A stretch of DNA of 64,000 nt from CAZLDI01 sp964558415 (GCA_964558415.1 CAZLDI010000007.1:1-64000); one strand, 5' to 3'. Shown: positions 9,267 through 17,601, numbered from the stretch's first letter. Translations and numbers: made by a program. Notes: generated from the sequence alone by a model not told the origin.

Positions 9267-9830
9267 ATGATCGAAACCGGCGAGCTCCGCAAGGGCTCCA
9301 CGCTGGAAATGGACGGCACGCTTTACCAGGTAATCGAGGTAGAGCACCTTAAGATCGGTAGAGGCTCTGCCCAGGTCAGAATGAAGCTGCGCGACGTGCG
9401 GGGCGGGCACATCGTGGACAAGTCCGTCCAGGCCGGCAGCCGCTTCACGCGCGCCCGCGTCGAGCGCCAGAACGCCCAGTACCTCTACTCCGAGGGCACC
9501 CTCCACTACTTCATGAACACGGAAACGTACGACCAGTTCCCGCTGAACGGGGATGCGCTCGGCGACGCGCTGAGCTACCTGAAAGAGAACGCCACCTGTA
9601 ACCTCCTGATGTACGGCGACGAGGCTGTCGGTATCGAGCTGTCCGCCGCGGTTGAGCTGGCCGTGACAGAGACCGACCCCTGGGTCCGCGGCGACACCGC
9701 GCAGGGTGGCACGAAGCCGGCGAAGCTGGAGACCGGGATCAGCGTCAACGTCCCACTCTTCATAAACGTCGGCGACGTGCTGAAGATCGACACCCGCTCC
9801 GGCGAATACCTGGAGCGCGCGAGCAAGTAG
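9267..9830 (+). CDS. efp: Translation elongation factor P
   Basis: EF-P enters the ribosomal E site and relieves stalling at polyproline. The 187 residues form a KOW-like domain I, then OB domains II and III (YDQFPLNGDALGDALSYL; the signature region GISVNVPLFINVGDVLKIDTRSGEY). The tip of the domain I loop reads HLKIGRGSAQ, so the modified position is Arg32, not the usual Lys. That is the type rhamnosylated by EarP in Pseudomonas. Polyproline-rich proteins in this window, such as the one at 1-326, are obvious clients. Confidence 0.95.
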   Translation: MIETGELRKGSTLEMDGTLYQVIEVEHLKIGRGSAQVRMKLRDVRGGHIVDKSVQAGSRFTRARVERQNAQYLYSEGTLHYFMNTETYDQFPLNGDALGDALSYLKENATCNLLMYGDEAVGIELSAAVELAVTETDPWVRGDTAQGGTKPAKLETGISVNVPLFINVGDVLKIDTRSGEYLERASK

Positions 9831-9939
9831 CTGTCAACCGCGGCGGCCGCTCGCGCAGTGACGCGGGCCTGTCGCGTTGATCGCGCCGAGCGGCGTACAA
9901 TCGCATCGTGATCCGCCTCGCCTACCGTGCGATCCCACG

Positions 9940-11133
9940 ATGATTGAATCCCGCAGCGTTTCCTGGCTCGTCCAGTACCTGAAGGCCCTGATCGAGGGAG
10001 ACCTGAGCCTCTCCAACCTCTGGATCGAAGGCGAAATCTCCAACGTCTCTCGCTCTGCCCGCGGCCACGCCTATTTCACTCTGAAGGATGAGGCCTCTCA
10101 ACTTCGCTGCGTCATGTTTCAGCGCGCCTACCGGGGCATGCCCATGGAGAACGGCGCCTTCGTCCTTGCCCATGGCAGCGTGTCCTTCTACGAGCAGCGC
10201 GGCGACATTCAGGTCATTGTGGACTTCGTCCAGCCAGCGGGCGTCGGCGCGCGCCAGGCGGAGTTTGAGCGCCTGAAAGAGAGGTTGACCGAGGAAGGCC
10301 TGTTCGAAGAGGCACGTAAGCGCCCGCTGCCTGCGTTCCCGCTGCGCATCGGGGTCGTTACTTCCCCCACGGGTGCCGTGTTTCACGACATCTGCAACGT
10401 GCTCGCGCGCCGCTGGCCTCTCGCCGAAATCGTCCTTTCACCCACTCCGGTGCAAGGAAACGAGGCCGCCATCGGTATCACAGAAGCAATCAGGAACCTC
10501 GGCCTGATCACTGGCATCGACGTCATCATCGTGGCCCGTGGCGGCGGCTCCATCGAGGAGCTCTGGCCATTCAACGAAGAGATGGTAGCCAAGGCGATCT
10601 TCGGCAGTCCCGTTCCCGTCGTTTCTGCCGTCGGTCACGAAACCGACTTCACTATCGCCGATTTCGTCGCGGACGTGCGCGCGCCCACGCCCTCCGCCGC
10701 GGCTGAGACCGTCTCTCCTGACTGGCGTGAGGTCTCCCGCCGCATCGAGGGTCTAACGCTCGCAACCCTCGTCAACGCCCGCGGCCTGATCACAGATGCA
10801 GCCACGAAGGTAGACCGAGCGGGCCACCGCCTTCGCTCAGCCCTGCCGGATGTCTCGCGCTATTCAGAGCGCGTCTCGTCACTCCTCCGCCATGCCGTCA
10901 GCGCCGCAACGCGCGCAGCGGAGAGCCGCGAGGAGCGCGTCGGCGGCCTGACTCTTCGCCTCGGCGCCCTCGATCCCCACGCAACTCTGGCGCGCGGCTA
11001 CGCCGTGGTCCAGCGGCGCGACTCCAAAGATGCGGTGACGAGCGTGAACCAGGTCAAAGGGAAGGACCGACTGGACGTCTTCGTCCACAACGGCCGCTTC
11101 CCCGCTGAGGTATCGCGCCAGTATGGCTTCTAA
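9940..11133 (+). CDS. xseA: Exodeoxyribonuclease VII large subunit
   Basis: XseA pairs with XseB to degrade single-stranded DNA into short oligonucleotides. The 397-residue protein has an N-terminal OB domain (LSNLWIEGEISNVSRSARGHAYFTLKD, as segments), the catalytic core (GVVTSPTGAVFHDI; IVARGGGSIEELWPFNEE; SAVGHETDFTIADFVADVRAPTPSAAAE) and a C-terminal helical part (LDPHATLARGYAVV). ATG 9940 matches the conserved N-terminus; the frame extends to 9877 without homology. TACAAT at 9896-9901 may be its -10 box. It overlaps xseB by 11 bases. Confidence 0.93.
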   Translation: MIESRSVSWLVQYLKALIEGDLSLSNLWIEGEISNVSRSARGHAYFTLKDEASQLRCVMFQRAYRGMPMENGAFVLAHGSVSFYEQRGDIQVIVDFVQPAGVGARQAEFERLKERLTEEGLFEEARKRPLPAFPLRIGVVTSPTGAVFHDICNVLARRWPLAEIVLSPTPVQGNEAAIGITEAIRNLGLITGIDVIIVARGGGSIEELWPFNEEMVAKAIFGSPVPVVSAVGHETDFTIADFVADVRAPTPSAAAETVSPDWREVSRRIEGLTLATLVNARGLITDAATKVDRAGHRLRSALPDVSRYSERVSSLLRHAVSAATRAAESREERVGGLTLRLGALDPHATLARGYAVVQRRDSKDAVTSVNQVKGKDRLDVFVHNGRFPAEVSRQYGF

Positions 11134-11425
11134 GCGCGCTGAGGAGCCGGACGGCCGCTTCGAGGTTCTCTATCAGCGCCTGGAGGAGACCGTTAGTCGG
11201 CTGGAGCAAGGAGGCCTCAGCCTTCAGGAGTCCATCGGGTTGTACGAAGACGGCATGACGCTCGCGCAGCGCTGCCAGGAGCTACTCAAGCAGGCGGAGC
11301 TCAAGATCACGCGCCTCCAGGAGGCGTTCGCCGATGGCACGAGCGCCCTGCGCGAGGAGCCAGCGGAGTACGGCGCCACAACGTTGGAATTAAACGGACC
11401 AGAGGACGACTTCGCCCAGGAATGA
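11123..11425 (+). CDS. xseB: Exodeoxyribonuclease VII small subunit
   Basis: A 100-residue small subunit that binds the helical arms of XseA. It shows the family pattern FEVLYQRLEETVSRLEQG, LSLQESIGLYEDGM and LAQRCQELLKQAELKI, then an acidic tail. It overlaps both xseA and the PHP gene, so the three are translated as one unit. Confidence 0.93.
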   Translation: MASKRAEEPDGRFEVLYQRLEETVSRLEQGGLSLQESIGLYEDGMTLAQRCQELLKQAELKITRLQEAFADGTSALREEPAEYGATTLELNGPEDDFAQE

Positions 11426-12102
11426 GCCTGTCCTTGCCGGGAGATCCGGTACGAGCGGACCTTCACAGCCACACCCACTACTCGCGTGACAGCATCCTCT
11501 CCCCCCGCGGATTGGTCGAACAGTGCCGGCGCCGCGGCATCACCTGTATCGCGGTCACCGACCACGACACCGTCCGCGGTGGTCTCGCGGTACAACAGCT
11601 AGCGGACTTCTGCGTGATCGTCGGTGAAGAGGTGCGCACCGCCGAAGGGGAGATTCTCGGTCTGTTCCTGTTGGCAGACATTCCCCGGGGCCTCTCCGCC
11701 GCCGAGACGATCGACCGCATCGAGTCTCAGGGAGGCATCGCCGGAGTGCCGCACCCGTTCGACCGCTTTCGCTCATCCCTTCGCCACGATGTTTTGAACC
11801 GACTCGTCGGCCGCGTCAGGTTCCTTGAGGCGCTCAATGCCCGCATCGTGTTCCCATCGCACAACAAGATGGCGCTGGAGTTCGCTCAAAAGCACGACCT
11901 GCCGATCTCGGCCGCCAGCGACGCGCACTCGCGCCGAGAGGTCGGTCGCTGTTATGTCGAGATGCCGCCCTTCGCGTCTTCATCTGACTTCGTCGATTCG
12001 CTGCGACTCGGACGCCTGGTCGGTCGCCCCTCGAGTCCGCTGGTCCACATCATGAGCCGCTACGCGACGCTCAGACACAGGCTTGGCTGGAGGCCGGCGT
12101 GA
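11422..12102 (+). CDS. PHP-domain metal-dependent phosphoesterase
   Basis: A 226-residue single-domain PHP protein. Metal-binding motifs are visible in order: DLHSHTHYSRDS, VTDHDTVRGG, EEVRT, PHPFDRFR, and DAHSRREVGR. Relatives include nucleoside phosphatases of the YciV/RnaM type and HisJ-type histidinol-phosphate phosphatases. No histidinol phosphatase of the usual kinds lies in the window's his operon, so this is one candidate, but position alone links it to xseAB. A GTGA overlap joins it to the next gene. Confidence 0.85.
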   Translation: MSLSLPGDPVRADLHSHTHYSRDSILSPRGLVEQCRRRGITCIAVTDHDTVRGGLAVQQLADFCVIVGEEVRTAEGEILGLFLLADIPRGLSAAETIDRIESQGGIAGVPHPFDRFRSSLRHDVLNRLVGRVRFLEALNARIVFPSHNKMALEFAQKHDLPISAASDAHSRREVGRCYVEMPPFASSSDFVDSLRLGRLVGRPSSPLVHIMSRYATLRHRLGWRPA

Positions 12103-12929
12103 CGCTCGATATCGGCTGGTTCTCCAGTGGCCGCGGTACAACCTCGCCGAGACTCCTTGGCGCCGTGCAGAACGAGATAGCATCGGGCCGCCTCAATGCC
12201 CGGATCGCCGTAGTCTTTTGCAATCGATCGCCCGGGGAGGACCCGAACACCGACCTGTTCCTGGAGCAGGTGCGGGGCTACGGCCTCGCGCTCGTCTGCC
12301 TCTCTTCCCGTGACTTCCGCAGGCAAAGAGGAGGGAAGGTGGTCCGCAAAGGCGCCGTTCTGCCGGATTGGCGCCGAGAATACGATGCTGAGATCATGCG
12401 CCTCCTGGAGCCATACCCTTTCGACGTCGGTATGCTGGCCGGCTACATGCTCATCTTCTGCGAGGCAGCAGCGCAACGCTACGATCTCCTCAATCTGCAC
12501 CCCGCGGCGCCGGGTGGGCCGGCAGGCATCTGGCAGGACGTTATCTGGCGACTCATTGAAGAACGCGCGGACAGCGCCGGAGTCATGATTCACCTTGCCA
12601 CTGCGGAACTCGATAGGGGTCCTGTCGTCACTCACTGCACTTATCCAATACGGGGGCCGTCCCTTGACGGCCTGTGGTCCACGGTGGGGGATCAATCGCT
12701 CGCGGCTGCGCGCACGTCCGCTGGTGAAGCGCACCCGCTTTTCGCGGAGATTCGCCGTCAAGGAGTGGCCCGCGAGATCCCGCTTGTGGTGGAGACGCTG
12801 CGGACAATTGCCGATGGGCGAATCCGCATCGAGAACAAGTGCGTTCTGGACGCCGCGGGAGAGGAGACGCACGGGCTTGACCTGACGGCGCAGATCGAAC
12901 ACGCTATCACTTCGCTGGCTGATGGGTGA
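12099..12929 (+). CDS. Formyltransferase-family protein (PurN-like)
   Basis: A 276-residue protein with the formyl_trans_N fold. It begins LDIGWFSSGRGTTSPRLL, like PurN, and keeps the catalytic Asn-x-His (LLNLHPAAPGG) and downstream Asp (HLATAELDRGPVV). It is longer than PurN (~210) and has a long insert (RDFRRQRGGKVVRKG). It could be a glycinamide-ribonucleotide transformylase variant or another 10-formyl-THF-dependent enzyme; purD and purE lie 2 kb downstream. GTG start at 12099, in a 4-base overlap with the PHP gene. Confidence 0.75.
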   Translation: MTLDIGWFSSGRGTTSPRLLGAVQNEIASGRLNARIAVVFCNRSPGEDPNTDLFLEQVRGYGLALVCLSSRDFRRQRGGKVVRKGAVLPDWRREYDAEIMRLLEPYPFDVGMLAGYMLIFCEAAAQRYDLLNLHPAAPGGPAGIWQDVIWRLIEERADSAGVMIHLATAELDRGPVVTHCTYPIRGPSLDGLWSTVGDQSLAAARTSAGEAHPLFAEIRRQGVAREIPLVVETLRTIADGRIRIENKCVLDAAGEETHGLDLTAQIEHAITSLADG

Positions 12930-12932
12930 GAG

Positions 12933-12938
12933 TATAAT
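12933..12938 (+). promoter_or_regulatory. -10 box upstream of zinc-ribbon protein
   Basis: Perfect TATAAT 36 bases before ATG 12975, with GGAAGGA in between as ribosome site. No convincing -35 is seen. Confidence 0.5.
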
Positions 12939-12974
12939 TACGCCGTCGGGTCGCCCAGAGCGGAAGGAACGGCC

Positions 12975-13313
12975 ATGAGATGCACCATGTGCGGGACCAG
13001 CACGTCTTACGACGATAACTACTGCCGCCGCTGCGGTACTGTCCTGCGCAACATGCAGTTGCCCGTCAAACGCCCACAGCCGCCACTGCCCGCGCTCTGG
13101 CGACAGGCAGCTCCCGTTGCCGCGCGCGGCGCCGCGCTGGTGCTCGCCGGCATCGCCGGTGAGTGGCTCCTGCGCTCCGCTGCGAGACGCACTCTGGGCT
13201 CTGGCAGGCGTCCAGCAAGAAACACGGCAATCGCGGCCCGCAAGGGAACCTCGGCCGGCGCTGCCGCCCTGAGCGAACTCATCGTGATCCGGCGATTAAT
13301 CGTTCGCCGATAA
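12975..13313 (+). CDS. Small zinc-ribbon membrane protein
   Basis: A 112-residue protein. The N-terminus holds a C4 zinc ribbon (CTMCGTSTSYDDNYCRRCG), followed by a Pro-rich linker, one hydrophobic segment (ARGAALVLAGIAGEWLLRSA) and a strongly basic C-terminus. GGAAGGA precedes the ATG by 7 bases. No function is recognised; it may be a membrane-tethered nucleic-acid or protein-binding ribbon. Confidence 0.7.
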   Translation: MRCTMCGTSTSYDDNYCRRCGTVLRNMQLPVKRPQPPLPALWRQAAPVAARGAALVLAGIAGEWLLRSAARRTLGSGRRPARNTAIAARKGTSAGAAALSELIVIRRLIVRR

Positions 13314-13329
13314 GAGGGCGGCACCGGGG

Positions 13330-13358
13330 TTGACAGTCAGCCGCATGTGTGGCAACAT
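13330..13358 (+). promoter_or_regulatory. Promoter of the toxin-antitoxin operon
   Basis: TTGACA at 13330-13335, 17-base spacer, CAACAT at 13353-13358 with an extended TGn. The box ends 6 bases before GTG 13365, so the mRNA would start at or next to the start codon. Confidence 0.65.
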
Positions 13359-13364
13359 GTCGTT

Positions 13365-13727
13365 GTGGACGACAACAGTCCTGACGGAACCATCAACGTG
13401 GCGGAAGCCGCGCGCCGGCTGGGCCGCTCGATTGAGCAGGTCCGCCGCTACCTGCGCGAAGGCAAGCTGCCGGGCAAGCGCGTGGGACAACAATGGTTCA
13501 TCGACGAGCGCGCGGTATCACCCCAATACACGCCGATTAAACCCCGGTATTCCCGGATAGGAGAACCTGCAGCCACCATGGAAACCGAAGCGAAGATCAC
13601 GAAGACGGGTGTCGAAGCTTTAATGAAGGAGATATATGAAGGAAGGGAAGCGATCCGCAGGAGGTTGGGCCGCGACCTGGACACTGACATAGTGGAGATG
13701 TTGCGCATCGACCGCGAAGAACACTAG
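13365..13727 (+). CDS. HTH (MerR/excisionase-like) antitoxin
   Basis: A 120-residue protein. Its N-terminal helix-turn-helix of the HTH_17 type reads INVAEAARRLGRSIEQVRRY followed by LREGKLPGKRVGQQWFI. A linker and a charged helical C-terminus (GVEALMKEIYEGREAIRRRL) follow; that part is likely to wrap the toxin. The PIN gene starts 3 bases after its stop. The frame is open to 13347, but that lies within the promoter, so GTG 13365 is preferred. It probably represses its own promoter. Confidence 0.75.
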   Translation: MDDNSPDGTINVAEAARRLGRSIEQVRRYLREGKLPGKRVGQQWFIDERAVSPQYTPIKPRYSRIGEPAATMETEAKITKTGVEALMKEIYEGREAIRRRLGRDLDTDIVEMLRIDREEH

Positions 13728-13730
13728 GCG

Positions 13731-14150
13731 ATGCCGCACTGCGTCGACGCGAGCTTCGTCGTTAACCTGCTCCTGCCTCTGCCCAATAGCCCATTAATAG
13801 AGGCAACCTGGGTCAACATCATCGGTGATGGAAGCTCGCTCCTTGCGCCACCGCTGCTCTTCGCCGAGACCACGTCTGTGATTCGCCGCCACGCTCATCT
13901 CCGCCAGATCTCAGACGGAGAAGCCTCGGCCGCGATTGGGCGCCTGTTCAGACTATCAATAACTGCCGTCCACCATCCGGCGGTCTACCTCCGTGCGCTG
14001 GAGATGGCAACGCAACTCGGGCACGGAAAGGCCTACGACGTACAATACATGGCGGTGGCAGAAATCGAAGGTGCTGAGCTCGTGACTTGCGACCGTGGTA
14101 TGCACGTGAACGGCAACTCTCTCGGCATTCGTTCCCGCCTCCTGGCGTGA
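13731..14150 (+). CDS. PIN-domain toxin (VapC-like ribonuclease)
   Basis: A 139-residue PIN domain. The acidic residues that bind Mg2+ are in the expected places: Asp in HCVDASFVVNLL, Glu in LLFAETTSVIRR, Asp in GKAYDVQYMAVAE and Asp in LVTCDRGM. VapC-type toxins cleave tRNA or rRNA and are neutralised by the partner encoded upstream. Its TGA stop overlaps the GTG start of purD (GTGA), so purD translation is coupled to the toxin-antitoxin mRNA. Confidence 0.85.
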   Translation: MPHCVDASFVVNLLLPLPNSPLIEATWVNIIGDGSSLLAPPLLFAETTSVIRRHAHLRQISDGEASAAIGRLFRLSITAVHHPAVYLRALEMATQLGHGKAYDVQYMAVAEIEGAELVTCDRGMHVNGNSLGIRSRLLA

Positions 14151-15424
14151 ACGTCCTCCTCGTTGGATCCGGGGCGCGTGAGCACGCTCTTGCCTGGAAG
14201 CTCCGCCGCTCGGCCAGGCTCAATGACCTGTTCGTCGCCCCGGGTAACGCGGGAACCGCGTCCATCGCCACTAACTTGCCTGTACAGGCGGCGGACGTGG
14301 ACGCAGTTGTCGCCGTGGCTCGCGCAAACCGCGTCGATCTCGTCGTGATCGGCCCCGAAGACCCGTTGGCGCGCGGCCTCGCGGACCGCCTGTCTGCCCA
14401 CGGGATTGCCGCTTTCGGCCCCTCGCTGAGTGCGGCCCGAATCGAATCTTCGAAGGTCTTTTCGAAGGACCTCATGGTACGGTACGGCATCCCTACAGCC
14501 TCCGCTCAGACGTTCACACGCCTTGAGGAAGCGCGCGGCTACGTCGAATCGCGCCAACGCCCGCTCGTGCTGAAAGCAGACGGTCTGGCCGCTGGCAAGG
14601 GCGTGTTCGTCTGCGAAACCGCAGAGCAGGCCCTCCGCGCCATAGACCTGATGATGGATCGCCAGGCCTTCGGCCCGGCTGGCGCGACCATCGTCGTCGA
14701 AGAACGCCTCTTTGGGCGGGAGGTCTCGGCGCACGCGTTCACAGACGGCCGCACCGTCGCGCCAATGCCTTTCGCTTGCGACTACAAGCGCGCCCGTGAC
14801 GCCGACGAGGGCCCGAACACCGGTGGCATGGGTGCCTACAGCCCACCCCTGTGGCTGGACGAGGCGCTCGAGCCATACATCCACGAGCACATCACCGAAG
14901 CTACGATTCGCGCTCTGGGCGCCGAGGGCACAACCTATCGCGGCGTGATCTATCCCGGTCTGATGGTTACTCCCGAAGGTCCCCAAGTCCTCGAATTCAA
15001 CTGCCGCCTCGGCGACCCGGAGGCGCAGGTGCTCCTCCCCCGGCTCAAATCCGACCTCCTCGAGATCTGCTGGGCTGTCGCCAACGACCGTTTGTCTGAC
15101 GCCGAGATCAACTGGTCGACAGACGCCTGCGTCGGGGTTGTCATGGCTTCGGGCGGCTACCCCGACGATTACGAGACCGGCTTCATCATCGCCGGTCTCA
15201 GCTCGCTCGAACCGGACATCCACGTCTTCCACGCCGGCACGGCCCTCGGCGATGACGGCGCGATCATCACCAGCGGCGGCCGCGTCCTTACAGTCGTCGC
15301 CGAGGCCCCCACGCTCAGCGAGGCGCGCGCGAAGGCCTACCGCAACGTCCAGCGCATACATTTCTCACGCGCGCAGTATCGGCTTGACATCGCCGCGCCC
15401 GCGCAGGACGCGAGAGTAGAGTGA
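14147..15424 (+). CDS. purD: Phosphoribosylamine-glycine ligase
   Basis: Second step of purine synthesis: phosphoribosylamine + glycine + ATP to GAR. The 425 residues match family length. The N-terminal domain starts NVLLVGSGAREHALAWKL; ATP-grasp motifs are VLKADGLAAGKGVFVC, VVEERLFGREVS, TGGMGAYSPP and LEFNCRLGDPEAQVLLPRL. GTG 14147 gives the conserved start; the frame is open upstream to 14087 only within the toxin gene. It forms an operon with the toxin-antitoxin genes. Confidence 0.95.
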   Translation: MNVLLVGSGAREHALAWKLRRSARLNDLFVAPGNAGTASIATNLPVQAADVDAVVAVARANRVDLVVIGPEDPLARGLADRLSAHGIAAFGPSLSAARIESSKVFSKDLMVRYGIPTASAQTFTRLEEARGYVESRQRPLVLKADGLAAGKGVFVCETAEQALRAIDLMMDRQAFGPAGATIVVEERLFGREVSAHAFTDGRTVAPMPFACDYKRARDADEGPNTGGMGAYSPPLWLDEALEPYIHEHITEATIRALGAEGTTYRGVIYPGLMVTPEGPQVLEFNCRLGDPEAQVLLPRLKSDLLEICWAVANDRLSDAEINWSTDACVGVVMASGGYPDDYETGFIIAGLSSLEPDIHVFHAGTALGDDGAIITSGGRVLTVVAEAPTLSEARAKAYRNVQRIHFSRAQYRLDIAAPAQDARVE

Positions 15425-15460
15425 GCGCGGTGCGGTCGCATGCGAGTCACTGACCCCTCT

Positions 15461-15468
15461 GTGTTAAT
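15461..15468 (+). promoter_or_regulatory. Possible -10 region of purE
   Basis: CTGTGTTAATCTGT contains a TGn-GTTAAT extended -10 ending 15 bases before ATG 15484. A very similar string, CTGTGATAATCTGT, lies at 20179-20192 before the first beta-helix gene. Confidence 0.35.
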
Positions 15469-15483
15469 CTGTGGCTAACCCCC

Positions 15484-15939
15484 ATGCCACTCGTAGCCAT
15501 CCTCTGCGGCTCGAAGTCTGATCTCCCGGTCCTTGAGCCCTGCACCCAGACTCTCACCGATCTGGGAATTGCGCACGAACTGCACGTCATGTCAGCCCAC
15601 CGCTCACCGGACAAAGTGCGACGGTTCGCCTCGACAGCAGCCGACAACGGCTTTGAGGTAATTGTCGCCGCGGCCGGCATGGCCGCACACCTTCCCGGCG
15701 TCGTCGCAGCGCTTACCCCACTACCCGTCATCGGCGTGCCTATCGCCTCCGGCTCCCACGGCGTGTCGGGGATCGACGCGCTCCTGGCGATCGTACAGAT
15801 GCCACCCGGTATCCCTGTCGCCTGCGTCGCGATTAACGGCGCGAAGAACGCCGCGCTTCTCTCCGCCGCGATCCTCGCGCTTAAGCACGACGACATCAGA
15901 GAATCCCTGCAGGGCTTTCGCCGCGAACAATCTGCCTGA
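15484..15939 (+). CDS. purE: N5-carboxyaminoimidazole ribonucleotide mutase
   Basis: A 151-residue class I PurE that moves the carboxyl group from N5 to C4 to form CAIR. Motifs: ILCGSKSDLPVLEP, VMSAHRSPDKV (the SAHR loop with catalytic His), VAAAGMAAHLPGVVA, IGVPIASG, GIDALLAIVQMPPGIPVA. No purK follows; the next gene is a TetR regulator with its own promoter. Confidence 0.95.
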   Translation: MPLVAILCGSKSDLPVLEPCTQTLTDLGIAHELHVMSAHRSPDKVRRFASTAADNGFEVIVAAAGMAAHLPGVVAALTPLPVIGVPIASGSHGVSGIDALLAIVQMPPGIPVACVAINGAKNAALLSAAILALKHDDIRESLQGFRREQSA

Positions 15940-15974
15940 TTTTCAGCCGCGGCGCAAGAATATCCACGGCCCTA

Positions 15975-16003
15975 TTGACATGCCGTGTCGCATGCCATAT
16001 TAT
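15975..16003 (+). promoter_or_regulatory. Sigma70-type promoter of the tetR gene
   Basis: TTGACA at 15975-15980, exactly 17 bases of spacer, TATTAT at 15998-16003. It is followed at once by the operator repeats and ATG 16039. Confidence 0.8.
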
Positions 16004-16006
16004 TCT

Positions 16007-16038
16007 ACCAACCAGTCGGTTACCAACCAACCAGTCGG
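16007..16038. promoter_or_regulatory. TetR-family operator, two direct copies
   Basis: ACCAACCAGTCGG occurs at 16007-16019 and 16026-16038, 19 bases apart. Each contains the palindromic core AACC-AGTC-GGTT (perfect in the first copy, one mismatch in the second). The sites cover the likely transcription start and ribosome area of tetR, which fits autorepression. Confidence 0.7.
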
Positions 16039-16683
16039 ATGACAGAAGCACCAACGGAACGCCTTACCTTACCGCAACAGCGGTCCCAGGAAACGCGAAA
16101 GCGCATCCTGGACGCCGCCTTCCGCGCCTTCTCCCGTCAGGGCTATGGCCACGCGACCGTCGACGACGTCGCACGCGAAGCCGGCATCTCCAAGGGCGCG
16201 TTGTATCACCATTTCCCCGGCAAAGAGCAGCTCTTCCACGCCCTCCTCCAGGACCGCGTCCGCGACTGCCGCGACCACATGCTGCGCGCTGTGGGAGAGA
16301 TAACGTCCCTGCCCCGCTCCATCCGCGCGGCGATCCAGGCATCCTTCACCTCCCACCACGCCGACCCCGACTGGACGCCGATGTTCATGGAGTTTTGGGG
16401 GCAAGCCGTCCGCGACGGCTTTGCGCGCTCAATAGTCTCCGGTGCGTACCGCAACTGCCGTGCGACCGTTGCGGAGATCCTCCGCGCCGGCCAGGGGCTG
16501 GGCTTTGTGCGGCCCGACCTCGACGTAGATACGGTCGCCGTCCTTTACCTGGCGATGGTAGACGGCATCAGACTACAGTCGCAGGTGGACACAGGCGTAG
16601 ATGTAGATACGACCAAGGAGCTCATGGCGGATATGATCGTCGGTTTCATCAAGTCGCAATCGGCTCGAAAGGAGGTAGATTAG
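16039..16683 (+). CDS. TetR/AcrR-family transcriptional regulator
   Basis: A 214-residue repressor. The N-terminal HTH domain is typical (KRILDAAFRAFSRQGYGHAT; VDDVAREAGISKGALYHHF; PGKEQLFHALL). The C-terminal ligand domain is all-helical. ATG 16039 follows the operator; the open frame back to 15985 runs through the promoter and is rejected. It lies 49 bases before the rhodanese gene, which has a strong GAAGGAGG of its own, and probably controls the sulfur cluster through the same or read-through transcript. Confidence 0.9.
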   Translation: MTEAPTERLTLPQQRSQETRKRILDAAFRAFSRQGYGHATVDDVAREAGISKGALYHHFPGKEQLFHALLQDRVRDCRDHMLRAVGEITSLPRSIRAAIQASFTSHHADPDWTPMFMEFWGQAVRDGFARSIVSGAYRNCRATVAEILRAGQGLGFVRPDLDVDTVAVLYLAMVDGIRLQSQVDTGVDVDTTKELMADMIVGFIKSQSARKEVD

Positions 16684-16732
16684 GGGCCGGTTTGTCCGCT
16701 CAGACGCAACCTTTGAAGGAGGTATTTCCCTG

Positions 16733-17575
16733 ATGGCTCTTTATCCGAACTCCCCCGTCCTCGTCGAGACAGACTGGCTCGCCGCTAACCTTGAGAACCC
16801 GAACATTCGCATCGTGGAGGTGGACGAGGACACGGCCGGTTATGACGTGGCTCATGTCCCCAACGCTTTCCGCTGGCATTGGCGGGACGACCTTCGCGAT
16901 TCACTGCGACGCGACTTCCTGGACACCACCGGGCTTGCGGCTCTCCTGGGCCGCTCCGGGATCGGCCCGAGCACGACGGTCATCCTCTACGGAGGCAACA
17001 ACAACTGGTTCGCGGCGTATGCCTATTGGTACCTCAAGTATCAGGGATTCGACAGCGTCAAACTCCTGAACGGTGGCCGCAAGAAATGGGAGCGCGAGAA
17101 CAGGCCGATGGTTGAGGAATGCCCTGTTTTCGCCTCTGCCACACCGGCGACACTTGCCGGCGCGCGTTCGGAGCTACGGGCCCTGCGCGAGGAAGTGCTT
17201 TCGAAGCGCGGCGACGGAGCGGTCTTCATCGACGTCCGCTCGCCTGAGGAGTTCCGCGGCGAGCTACTGGCGCCGCCCCACCTGCCCCAGGAGCAGGCCC
17301 AGGTCCCTGGCCACATTCCCGGCGCCGCGAATATTCCCTGGAGTAAGGCGGCTGATGAAGACGGCACGTTCAAGTCACCGGCGGACCTGAAGGAGCTATA
17401 CGACCCCACCGGCGCGGGTGCGGGCAAGCAGATCATCGCCTACTGCCGCATCGGTGAGCGCTCCTCGCACACGTGGTTCGTACTGCATGAATTGCTTGGA
17501 TACTCCGACGTCAAGAACTACGACGGCTCCTGGACGGAATACGGCAGCCTTGTCGGCGTTCCGGTGGAGCGTTAG
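16733..17575 (+). CDS. Thiosulfate/3-mercaptopyruvate sulfurtransferase (two-domain rhodanese)
   Basis: A 280-residue tandem rhodanese. The N-terminal inactive domain contains GYDVAHVPNAFRWHWRDDL and VILYGGNNNWFAAYAYW. The C-terminal active domain has FIDVRSPEEFRGE, GHIPGAANIPW and the persulfide-forming Cys in IAYCRIGERSSHTW (loop CRIGERS). It transfers sulfane sulfur to cyanide or thiols. GAAGGAGG precedes ATG by 10 bases. The MBL-rhodanese gene begins 27 bases downstream, so sulfane sulfur is likely passed between them. Confidence 0.92.
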   Translation: MALYPNSPVLVETDWLAANLENPNIRIVEVDEDTAGYDVAHVPNAFRWHWRDDLRDSLRRDFLDTTGLAALLGRSGIGPSTTVILYGGNNNWFAAYAYWYLKYQGFDSVKLLNGGRKKWERENRPMVEECPVFASATPATLAGARSELRALREEVLSKRGDGAVFIDVRSPEEFRGELLAPPHLPQEQAQVPGHIPGAANIPWSKAADEDGTFKSPADLKELYDPTGAGAGKQIIAYCRIGERSSHTWFVLHELLGYSDVKNYDGSWTEYGSLVGVPVER

Positions 17576-17601
17576 CGCTCCGCTCCGTCTGGTAGTTTAC
17601 G

